DNA from: Micavibrio sp. UBA7689
GTDB taxonomy: Bacteria; Pseudomonadota; Alphaproteobacteria; Micavibrionales; Micavibrionaceae
NCBI GenBank assembly: GCA_002482805.1
Contig: DLGR01000026.1
Location: 1-13,967 of the forward strand
Direction of reading: 5' to 3'
Length of the DNA: 13,967 bases
A program made the position numbers and the translations under genes. The notes beneath the pieces are model-generated. The model worked only from the letters and a program-made list of their open reading frames with translations. It searched no databases and had not been told where the DNA came from. Position 1 is the stretch's first letter, and each line of letters starts with the position of its first letter. Shown here piece after piece: positions 1-5,394 of the stretch.

Positions 1-288
1 GACAGCATCATGTATCCCATGATGCAGCTGGAGTCGCAGGGCGGGCTTTTTAAATTTCCTATTATTACGCAGATCAGCCACCTGATGCTTGATTTCCTGG
101 AAAGTCTTTCGGAATCCGATAATGACGTTCTTGAAATCACGGATGCCTATCGCAGAACAATCAACGCTGTCCTGACGCTGGAAATCAAAGGCAAGGATAG
201 TAAGGAGGGGCGTCAATTGTGTCTCGCATTGCGCGATGCATTTGAACGTTATTACAAAGTAAATAAAAAAAGAACGGCATCTGCCTGA
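1..288 (+). CDS. C-terminal part of an unknown protein (truncated at left edge)
   Basis: The reading frame is open from base 1 and ends with TGA at 286-288. The first ATG at position 10 has no Shine-Dalgarno sequence in the nine bases before it, so the true start is probably outside the window. About 95 residues are visible. They look alpha-helical, with a hydrophobic stretch around the ISHLMLDFLESLSESDND segment and a basic C-terminus (YYKVNKKRTASA). No motif identifies it. A response regulator follows 26 bases downstream on the same strand, so a shared transcript and a role near a phosphorelay are possible, but this is inference from position. I do not recognise the family. The coding call is fairly sure; the function is unknown. 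Confidence 0.7.
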   Translation, partial: DSIMYPMMQLESQGGLFKFPIITQISHLMLDFLESLSESDNDVLEITDAYRRTINAVLTLEIKGKDSKEGRQLCLALRDAFERYYKVNKKRTASA

Positions 289-314
289 CCTTTTATTATA
301 AAGTGTATTAAAGT

Positions 315-830
315 ATGGCCTATAATTTTAAAGACGTAAAAGTTTTGGTTGTTGAAAGCTCTGTACCAATGTTCCAGTTGGTAAAAGGCGTTCTCAATCT
401 ACTGACTGTTCCTGAAAAGAACATTTATGCGTCCTATACAGTAGAGGATGCCTTTGCTGCTTTCTGCCGTATGAACCATGATCTTATTATCGTTGACTGG
501 CTGCAAAACCCTGACAGGGGTATCCAGCTTACCAAGATCATGCGCACTGACAAAACGACACCCAATCCGTTCGTACCTATTATCATGACCGCCGGTTCCG
601 GACACCTGAGCCGCGTTATCCGGGCGCGTGACGCCGGCATCTCCGAATACCTTGTAAAGCCATTCTCCGCAAAGTCATTGGCCGAACGTATTGTGCGAGT
701 TATTGAAAAACAGCGGCAATTCGTCGTCTGCGACACGTATGTCGGACCTGACCGCCGCGTCCGTACCGAAGGTTATCAAGGCCCGGAACGTCGCGAAGAC
801 CACAACAAGACGATCGCTGTTGCCTCATAA
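315..830 (+). CDS. CheY-like response regulator with C-terminal tandem GP[DE]RR motifs
   Basis: A 171-residue protein with one receiver domain (about residues 7-132) and no DNA-binding output domain. Visible landmarks are strand 1 KVLVVES (9-15), the phospho-acceptor Asp61 in LIIVDW, Thr92 in IIMTAG, and Lys115 in the VKPF motif. The usual acidic pair after strand 1 (Asp-Asp or Glu-Asp) is Glu14-Ser15, so one Mg2+-binding acid is replaced. After the domain come two similar motifs, YVGPDRR (142-148) and YQGPERR (154-160), in a short basic tail. Receiver-only proteins act in phosphorelays or bind protein partners; the kinase and target are not visible. The start ATG at 315 has only a weak purine-rich leader (TTAAAGT). 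The gene ends seven bases from the convergent gene at 838. Response regulator is a firm call; its pathway is unknown. Confidence 0.92.
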   Translation: MAYNFKDVKVLVVESSVPMFQLVKGVLNLLTVPEKNIYASYTVEDAFAAFCRMNHDLIIVDWLQNPDRGIQLTKIMRTDKTTPNPFVPIIMTAGSGHLSRVIRARDAGISEYLVKPFSAKSLAERIVRVIEKQRQFVVCDTYVGPDRRVRTEGYQGPERREDHNKTIAVAS

Positions 831-837
831 CTATCCC

Positions 838-1581
838 TTAAAAGTCTTCCGTAAGATCTTGGGTAAGGGTTTTTACTTTTTCTAGGTTTCTTTTTCTTTC
901 GAGCTCATTTTGGACTTCTATTTGCCGGGCTCGTTCATCTTCGATGAACCTTGAGACTTCAGGGTGAACGCTTTCATAAAAATCCAGATCAGGATGGATT
1001 TTTTCTACGGCTTCCATCAAGGATCCGCGATCGATAAAGTGAAAATAGTAATCGGGGTGGTCGATATAATAGCTGGGATCATAATAACGCCCTGCATCTT
1101 CATCAAGCATATAAACATGCACAGTTGGTGGTTCTATTCTATCCGAATTTAATTCAAATAAGGCTGTGCTGTTAATATCACCAGCCATATCCGTGTTTAC
1201 ATCAAAAGAATAGAAAGGCATTCCATGTTCCTGAGGTGGAATCTCATGAGGATGCGGCTCTGCGTGGACCTCTGGAGCATATTCCGCTTTAGGCTTCTCG
1301 GGTTGGGCTTCTTCTTCTAACTCGTCCTCTTCTTCCAGATCGTCTTTGTCTTCCTCGTCTTCCTTTTGATCTTCTTTGCCTTCTTCAACCTTTTTAAGGG
1401 CGGGTTCAAGTTCTACCTTGATGGTGGCCTGCCATTTATCACCGATCTGTATTACGCTGATAACATGTATGTGCATCTTCTCGGCCATAGAGCCAAAGCT
1501 TCCATTCGCCGCAGCAATCGCAAGCGAGACAGCAGAGCCTTCATCCGGTGCGAGCGGGCCATTGAGGATTTCGATCATCAT
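838..1581 (-). CDS. Acidic orphan protein, N-terminus possibly dodecin-like
   Basis: A protein of 247 residues if it starts at the ATG at 1581; a TTG at 1587 and an ATG at 1578 are alternatives. Three regions are visible. Residues about 1-60 form an alpha/beta-looking domain (SAVSLAIAAANG, then HIHVISVIQIG and WQATIKVELEP) that loosely resembles the small flavin-binding dodecins, a weak resemblance by eye. Residues about 65-95 are almost all Glu, Asp and Lys. Then comes a His/Pro-rich segment (EVHAEPHPHEIPPQEHG) and a C-terminal part rich in Tyr and Asp, ending in a charged helix. There is no signal peptide or membrane segment. No Shine-Dalgarno precedes the start; a -10 box lies only six to eight bases upstream, which suggests a leaderless mRNA, and an FNR-type box lies at 1617-1630. 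I do not know the function. Confidence 0.72.
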   Translation of the reverse strand: MMIEILNGPLAPDEGSAVSLAIAAANGSFGSMAEKMHIHVISVIQIGDKWQATIKVELEPALKKVEEGKEDQKEDEEDKDDLEEEDELEEEAQPEKPKAEYAPEVHAEPHPHEIPPQEHGMPFYSFDVNTDMAGDINSTALFELNSDRIEPPTVHVYMLDEDAGRYYDPSYYIDHPDYYFHFIDRGSLMEAVEKIHPDLDFYESVHPEVSRFIEDERARQIEVQNELERKRNLEKVKTLTQDLTEDF

Positions 1582-1599
1582 GTACAAACTTTATACATG
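1579..1599. repeat. 21-bp near-perfect palindrome over the start of the 838-1581 gene
   Basis: Reading outward from the central C at 1589, AAA/TTT and the outer arms CATGTA (1579-1584) and TACATG (1594-1599) are exact inverted copies; only the pair 1585/1593 (C/A) breaks the symmetry. The palindrome covers both the putative -10 box (TATAAA on the minus strand, 1595-1590) and the ATG at 1581. That position suits a repressor operator. The link to a regulator is inference; no candidate regulator gene is adjacent. Confidence 0.45.
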
Positions 1600-1630
1600 T
1601 GTACGGTTTTTTATCATTGATAATTATCAA
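1590..1630 (-). promoter_or_regulatory. Predicted class II FNR/FixK-type promoter
   Basis: Positions 1617-1630 read TTGATAATTATCAA, a perfect match to the FNR/ANR/FixK consensus TTGAT-N4-ATCAA. On the minus strand a -10-like TATAAA (1595-1590) follows after 21 bases. A start site near 1582 would put the box centre at -41.5, the standard class II position for FNR-family activators. The predicted transcript would begin at, or within two bases of, the ATG at 1581. Consensus and spacing rules are established knowledge; activity here is inference. Confidence 0.55.
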
Positions 1631-1637
1631 GGGGGGA

Positions 1638-1712
1638 TGGTGGCTCTGACAAGATTTGAACTTGTGACCAAAGGATTATGATTCCTCTGCTCTACCACTG
1701 AGCTACAGAGCC
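1638..1712 (-). tRNA. tRNA-Met (CAT), probably elongator
   Basis: On the minus strand the sequence folds as a complete cloverleaf. The acceptor stem is GGCTCTG / CAGAGCC, the D stem GCTC/GAGC with a short AGTGGTA loop, the anticodon stem GAGGA/TCCTT with loop ATCATAA (anticodon CAT), and the T stem ACAAG/CTTGT with loop TTCAAAT. The discriminator is A73 and the 3' CCA is encoded (1638-1640). CAT can be initiator Met, elongator Met or lysidine-modified Ile2. The paired G1-C72 is unlike the usual initiator mismatch. G2-C71, C3-G70, T4-A69 and A32 fit elongator Met better than Ile2, which normally has C4-G69 and C32. Ile2 is the main alternative. The gene has its own promoter just upstream. Confidence 0.9.
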
Positions 1713-1723
1713 GACAGGTGAGG

Positions 1724-1752
1724 TTTATGACCCGAATGACGCTTCCTGTCAA
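1724..1752 (-). promoter_or_regulatory. Sigma-70 promoter of the tRNA gene
   Basis: On the minus strand a perfect -35 box TTGACA (1752-1747) is followed after exactly 17 bases by CATAAA (1729-1724). Transcription should start around 1717, giving a leader of about five bases before the tRNA 5' end at 1712. The -35 box contains the TGA stop codon of mnmA (1751-1749), so the promoter begins inside the preceding gene. Confidence 0.75.
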
Positions 1753-2906
1753 GCAGCTAAGGGCATGGATTTGTTGTCACTTCCGGTGATCCAGCCGCCG
1801 CCGATAACCCGCTGATCTATATAGCAAGCAGCCGCCTGTCCCGGGGAGACGCCAAACTGGGCCTCGTCCAGGCGGATTTCCGCGCCGTCGGGCGTGGCGA
1901 ACAAGGTGGCCTCAACCGCGCGGGTCATGGAGCGCAATTTGACGAGCACGGACAGGCCGTTTTCGGGAATGGCGGTCAACCAGTTGCAGTCTTTCAGATA
2001 AACGATGTCACGGGCGAGGGCGCTCTTCGGGCCCACCAGAACGCGGTTTGAAGCGGGGTCAATTTTCACGACGTAATAGGGATCGTTGTTGTCGTTGTGA
2101 CCACCGCCGATGCCAAGACCTTTGCGCTGGCCAATCGTGTAATTGACGATGCCGGTATGGCGGCCCATCACGCGGCCATCGATGTGCACGATGTCACCGG
2201 GGTTTTCCGCGTGCGGCGCGATCTTTTTCACGACAGCGGCATAATCACCATTGGGCACGAAACAGATATCCTGTGAGTCAGGCTTGGCGGCATTTACCAA
2301 ACCCAGACGGTCTGCATGTTGACGCGTTACACTCTTGTCCCAGCCGCCCAGAGGGAAGCGCAGGAAATCAAGCTGGGATTGTGTTGTTGCAAACAGGAAG
2401 TAACTTTGATCCTTGGTGATATCGACGGCGCGGTGAAGCTCGGCGTGTCCCGTTTCGTCATTCACCACGCGCTGGATATAATGCCCCGTCGCCATGCAAT
2501 CCGCGCCCAGATCATGCGCCACTTTCAAAAGATCGCGGAACTTCACCGTCATGTTGCATTTCACGCAAGGGATCGGCGTTTCGCCCTGAAGATAGGATTC
2601 CACAAAACCGTCGATGACGGATTCTTTGAAATTGTCTTCGTAATTCAAAACGTAATGCGGAAAGCCTTTGCTCTCCGCCACGCGGCGTGCATCGTAAATA
2701 TCTTGTCCGGCGCAGCACGCGCCCTTGCGGTCTACCGCCGCGCCGTAATCGTAAAGCTGCAGCGTGACACCGACGACATCGTAACCTTGTTCGTGGAGCA
2801 GGGCGGCGGTGACGGATGAATCGACCCCGCCCGACATGGCCACCACCACGCGGGTTTCTTTCTCCGGCTTCGCAAAGCCCATCGAATTCAATTTATCCAT
2901 CGTCAT
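1749..2906 (-). CDS. mnmA: tRNA-specific 2-thiouridylase MnmA
   Basis: MnmA is a cytoplasmic enzyme. It adenylates U34 of tRNA-Lys, -Glu and -Gln and replaces O2 with sulfur supplied as a persulfide, originally from a cysteine desulfurase. The 385-residue length is normal. Visible motifs are the PP-loop SGGVDSS (25-31), the catalytic cysteine in PCVKCN (Cys114, with Cys117 nearby), ATGHY (139-143), the second catalytic cysteine in SQDICF (Cys215), and the family signature YTIGQRKGLGI (256-266), followed by a C-terminal beta-barrel part. The ATG at 2906 lies inside the end of the upstream small basic gene (14-base overlap), and no Shine-Dalgarno is visible, which suggests translational coupling; the ATG at 2900 is an alternative. 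A tRNA gene follows 36 bases downstream. The identification is secure. Confidence 0.97.
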   Translation of the reverse strand: MTMDKLNSMGFAKPEKETRVVVAMSGGVDSSVTAALLHEQGYDVVGVTLQLYDYGAAVDRKGACCAGQDIYDARRVAESKGFPHYVLNYEDNFKESVIDGFVESYLQGETPIPCVKCNMTVKFRDLLKVAHDLGADCMATGHYIQRVVNDETGHAELHRAVDITKDQSYFLFATTQSQLDFLRFPLGGWDKSVTRQHADRLGLVNAAKPDSQDICFVPNGDYAAVVKKIAPHAENPGDIVHIDGRVMGRHTGIVNYTIGQRKGLGIGGGHNDNNDPYYVVKIDPASNRVLVGPKSALARDIVYLKDCNWLTAIPENGLSVLVKLRSMTRAVEATLFATPDGAEIRLDEAQFGVSPGQAAACYIDQRVIGGGWITGSDNKSMPLAA

Positions 2907-3291
2907 TGGCGTTAACTTTTAAGGGAAAAGGGTCTAAAAATGCAAGGTTTTTGCATAATTTCGCATAAGTCAGCGCGGCAAGGAGCTGTGCGGTGACTTT
3001 GCGGCCATGGCGGGGCAGGCGACGGCGGGCATTCTTCAATAGTTCGTTTCGCAGATTTTTTTTCTTCAGCGCAAAATAGGCTTTCACTTCCGCTAGATAG
3101 CGAGACTGCGCGCGCAACGCCTTTTTGATGGGCGCGTCATAATGTTTGCGGGCGTTTTGGGAGGAAGCACGCTTGCCTGCGCGGGTTTTCGGGCCCGTGG
3201 ATTTGGCCCATGGCGCCCAGAGTTTCACGGCGGTGGCTTGCTTTGCGCGGCGTTCGGGGGTCCATGCTGTCTTTTTGGCTGTTTGGATCAT
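2893..3291 (-). CDS. Small, strongly basic conserved alphaproteobacterial protein
   Basis: A 132-residue protein very rich in Lys, Arg and Ala. The N-terminal part holds WTPERR (10-15), AVKLWAPW (21-28) and STGPKTRAGKRASSQNA (31-47), a conserved pattern I have seen in uncharacterised proteins of many Alphaproteobacteria. The motif and charge suggest nucleic-acid contact, but no function is known to me. It lies directly upstream of mnmA and overlaps its start by 14 bases, so the two are almost certainly co-transcribed. The only possible start is the ATG at 3291, because a TAG stop lies two codons upstream in frame. The AGGAG sequence there abuts the ATG with no spacer, an odd arrangement that would make normal ribosome loading poor. 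The coding call is good; the function is open. Confidence 0.8.
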   Translation of the reverse strand: MIQTAKKTAWTPERRAKQATAVKLWAPWAKSTGPKTRAGKRASSQNARKHYDAPIKKALRAQSRYLAEVKAYFALKKKNLRNELLKNARRRLPRHGRKVTAQLLAALTYAKLCKNLAFLDPFPLKVNANDDG

Positions 3292-3336
3292 CTCCTATAA
3301 TATGATTTTATTCCTAAATTAGCCAGAAAATTATAT

Positions 3337-3365
3337 TTGTCAGAATACCTGTAATCCTATATACA
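3337..3365 (+). promoter_or_regulatory. Candidate promoter of the Sel1-repeat operon
   Basis: TTGTCA (3337-3342, one mismatch to TTGACA) is separated by 17 bases from TATACA (3360-3365, four of six matches to TATAAT). It sits in the 99-base gap between divergent genes and about 25 bases before the start codon. No other promoter of similar quality is seen in this gap. Confidence 0.5.
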
Positions 3366-3396
3366 AAGCGGAGCGCACGAACAAAGGATTATGAGC

Positions 3397-3873
3397 ATGT
3401 CATCCACGAACGATACACCCATCGAAACCCTGAAAACGCAGGCCGATGCAGGGGATGCGCAGGCGCAATTCGAAATAGGAAAATTTTTTCAGGTAGGCGG
3501 CGTGACGCAGGATTACGCGCAGGCAAGGATTTATTACAAGAAAGCCTCAGAACAGAACCATATCGATGCCATCCTTCGTCTGGGCAATATGTATGAAGAG
3601 GGCGAAGGCATGGACAAAAACATCGCGAAGGCCGTCGAGTGCTACACAAAAGCCGCCGCGCTGGGATGTGTGGAAGCCAAAGAAACCGTTCAGTTGATAT
3701 ATGATGATTTATCGAACAGCGTCGGAAAAGCCATTCTCGATTTCGCCAAAGCCGCGCAAGATCCGCTCTTTGAAAACAAACTTGCGGCGATGCGTGTTAT
3801 CCTGTTCCATTATTCAAACGAAGCAGAGAAAGCAAAGCTGGGCGCGCCCAAAGCCGAACCTTCGGGCGCATAA
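3397..3873 (+). CDS. Sel1-like repeat protein
   Basis: A 158-residue protein if it starts at the ATG at 3397. The ATG at 3391 is also in frame, but AAAGGA (3383-3388) is spaced eight bases from 3397 and only two from 3391. Two Sel1-type helical repeats are clear in numbering from 3391: AGDAQAQFEIGKFF...ARIYYKKASEQ (about 20-56) and IDAILRLGNMYEEGEGM...AVECYTKAAALG (about 58-92). The rest is helical with a charged Ala/Lys/Glu tail. Sel1 repeats form TPR-like solenoids that bind protein partners and often act as adaptors in signalling or envelope stress; the partner cannot be told here. No signal peptide is visible, so it is probably cytoplasmic. It is the first gene of a likely four-gene cluster, with an 18-base gap to the next start. 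Confidence 0.85.
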   Translation: MSSTNDTPIETLKTQADAGDAQAQFEIGKFFQVGGVTQDYAQARIYYKKASEQNHIDAILRLGNMYEEGEGMDKNIAKAVECYTKAAALGCVEAKETVQLIYDDLSNSVGKAILDFAKAAQDPLFENKLAAMRVILFHYSNEAEKAKLGAPKAEPSGA

Positions 3874-3891
3874 TATTTGATGGAGCCATTC

Positions 3892-4362
3892 ATGAAAAAT
3901 TCTTCCCTTTTCGCCGGTGCGTTTTTGGCCGCTGTCACATTGGCGGCGGAACCCGCGCAGGCGCAACGTTCCGTACCCACTGTCGATGCAAACGGAATAG
4001 CGCATTGCGACGGTCGGGGGAATAACCAAGCCAGCAACGGCGAAATGCCCACCGAATTCGCAAACCGCTATTGGTCCCATCTCGGTTGCGGGCTGTGGAG
4101 CAGGGCCATGGAAGTTTTGAACACCGCGCCAAAAGTGTGGGACCGCGCGCCTTTGCCCACCGTGGAAATGCGCGATGCGGGCAACCCCATCGCGATTTGT
4201 TATTTCAACAGTTTTGCCTATGGCCCCGAATATCACACCAGAAGAGAATCCGAACGCGGCCGCCCCGAAGTGAAACACGGGTTTTACGTTTTGCCCGAAT
4301 ATATGTTCCACGACATCGAACGCGCGGCGTTGCATGCCTGCCAGCCGAGAGACCTGAGTTAG
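3892..4362 (+). CDS. Exported four-cysteine protein of unknown function
   Basis: A 156-residue protein. I chose the ATG at 3892 because GGAG (3882-3885) lies six bases before it and because a standard Sec signal peptide then starts at once: MKNSS, a hydrophobic core LFAGAFLAAVTLAA, and a cleavage site around AQAQ (about residue 25). In-frame starts at 3877 (TTG) and 3880 (ATG) would put acidic residues in front of the signal. The mature part has four cysteines (in AHCDG, LGCGLW, AICYF and HACQP), enough for two disulfide bonds, and is rich in aromatic residues. A periplasmic location is likely. I do not recognise the family. It sits between the Sel1-repeat gene and a small unknown gene, with gaps of 18 and 21 bases, so co-transcription is likely. 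Confidence 0.78.
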   Translation: MKNSSLFAGAFLAAVTLAAEPAQAQRSVPTVDANGIAHCDGRGNNQASNGEMPTEFANRYWSHLGCGLWSRAMEVLNTAPKVWDRAPLPTVEMRDAGNPIAICYFNSFAYGPEYHTRRESERGRPEVKHGFYVLPEYMFHDIERAALHACQPRDLS

Positions 4363-4383
4363 TATTATTACCAAGAGAGTGTG

Positions 4384-4713
4384 ATGACGGACAAAGACCA
4401 CAACAAAGATTTTGACGGCATCTTTCGCGATTTTTACCGCGTGCACCGCACGGCGGAAGGAAAATGGGGCGCGTTTTTGTTTTATCAGGACGAACGCAGG
4501 AGCCATATCGTGCGCAACCCCGACCCGTATTCTTTCAACACGCTCGAAGAACGCCGCTATTCCGATTTCTTCGACGAACCTTCTTTGCGTATATTGACGC
4601 ACCGCTTCGGTGAGGCAAACGGCACGCTGGCGAAAGTTATCAGCCATGTGAGCGCGTTGAAGGATATCGCCCGCGATTGCGGCAAAGAAGGCCGCGTGCC
4701 CAGACCGAATTAA
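4384..4713 (+). CDS. Small charged protein of unknown function
   Basis: A 109-residue protein from the ATG at 4384; a GTG at 4381 directly before it is an alternative. AAGAGAG (4373-4379) is the only ribosome-binding candidate and stands close to the start. The sequence has no signal peptide, no membrane segment and a single cysteine (RDCGKEG). It combines acidic and basic residues with aromatic ones (DGIFRDFYRVHR, WGAFLFYQDERR). The bias against stops and the fit within the same-strand cluster support coding, as does the absence of a better frame. A 68-base gap follows before the GlsB-type gene. No family is recognised. Confidence 0.65.
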   Translation: MTDKDHNKDFDGIFRDFYRVHRTAEGKWGAFLFYQDERRSHIVRNPDPYSFNTLEERRYSDFFDEPSLRILTHRFGEANGTLAKVISHVSALKDIARDCGKEGRVPRPN

Positions 4714-4781
4714 CCTTGCAGGAACGATTCAGCCGTTATTTCGTTGGTGAAGATTATAAATTTTTCACAAAGGAATATTGC

Positions 4782-5045
4782 ATGGAAGATAATTTACAAG
4801 TGGGGTGGCTGGCCGCCATCATCGTCGGTGCCTTCGCAGGGTGGCTCGCCGAAAAATTCATGAAGTCCAATCAAAGTCTGGTGGTCAACATTATCCTCGG
4901 CGTCATCGGCGCCATCATCGCCAATGGAATTTTGAGTTGGTTTGACATCGCGCTGGGCGGATGGATCGGTTTCCTCGGCGCGGGTTTCTTCGGCGCGTGC
5001 TTGTTGATCTGGGTCAGCAGGCTGTTCGGCAAGAAGAAGCTGTAG
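4782..5045 (+). CDS. GlsB/YeaQ/YmgE-family membrane protein
   Basis: An 87-residue inner-membrane protein with three hydrophobic segments: about 7-23 (VGWLAAIIVGAFAGWLA), 33-52 (LVVNIILGVIGAIIANGIL) and 58-80. Glycines are plentiful in the helices, and a basic tail GKKKL ends the protein. Size and pattern (GWLAE near the first helix, N-I-x-L-G-x-x-G-A in the second) match the GlsB/YeaQ/YmgE family, often called transglycosylase-associated or stress-response proteins, whose biochemical role is not settled. The start at 4782 is preferred because AAAGGA (4769-4774) lies seven bases upstream; longer in-frame versions from 4677 would overlap the previous gene. It closes the cluster that begins with the Sel1-repeat gene and ends three bases from the convergent ferredoxin gene. 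Confidence 0.88.
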   Translation: MEDNLQVGWLAAIIVGAFAGWLAEKFMKSNQSLVVNIILGVIGAIIANGILSWFDIALGGWIGFLGAGFFGACLLIWVSRLFGKKKL

Positions 5046-5048
5046 AAA

Positions 5049-5384
5049 TTACCAGCCCGTCTTCGTCCCCGGCAGGGCAACCACAAGACCGTCCAGTTCT
5101 TCCGTCACCATGATCTGGCACGACAGGCGCGAATATTTGCGCACGTCGAAGCCGAGATCGAGCATGTCTTCTTCGTCGTCGGATTTTTCACCATCGGGCA
5201 GGGCTTTGTCCCACCAGTCGGGTTTCACATACACGTGACAGGTGGCGCAGGCCAATGATCCGCCGCATGCGCCCTCGATAGGGCCAATGCCGTTTTTCAC
5301 GGCGACTTCCATGACCGACAGACCAACGGGGGCGTCGACCACTTTTTCGGAACCGTCTTTCATCATGAAGGTAATTTTGGGCAT
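5049..5384 (-). CDS. fdx: Adrenodoxin-type [2Fe-2S] ferredoxin
   Basis: A 111-residue soluble electron carrier of the kind that feeds electrons to iron-sulfur cluster assembly. The cluster ligands follow the family spacing: Cys40, Cys46 and Cys49 in GACGGSLACATCH, and Cys89 in RLSCQI. The EEDMLDLG stretch (71-78) and the RLSCQ context are also typical. The start is the ATG at 5384 (MPKITFMMKDG); an in-frame GTG/ATG extension upstream would overlap the desulfurase stop and adds nothing conserved. The gene begins ten bases after the stop of the cysteine desulfurase, so the two form an operon. This supports a role in sulfur or cluster metabolism rather than cytochrome P450 reduction, although the second cannot be excluded from sequence alone. 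No IscU, IscA or HscAB gene lies between them. Confidence 0.94.
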   Translation of the reverse strand: MPKITFMMKDGSEKVVDAPVGLSVMEVAVKNGIGPIEGACGGSLACATCHVYVKPDWWDKALPDGEKSDDEEDMLDLGFDVRKYSRLSCQIMVTEELDGLVVALPGTKTGW

Positions 5385-5394
5385 GTTTAAAACT

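Noticed and set aside
1617..1630. The 14-bp palindrome as a transcription terminator of the tRNA
   Set aside because: It has no loop and no following T-tract on the minus strand; the FNR-box reading explains it better.
2316..2819. 167-codon open frame antisense to mnmA
   Set aside because: It is the shadow of mnmA, whose identity is secure.
3814..4647. 277-codon open frame on the minus strand
   Set aside because: It is antisense to three plausible plus-strand genes with ribosome-binding sites, one of them with a clear signal peptide; its own translation shows no motif.
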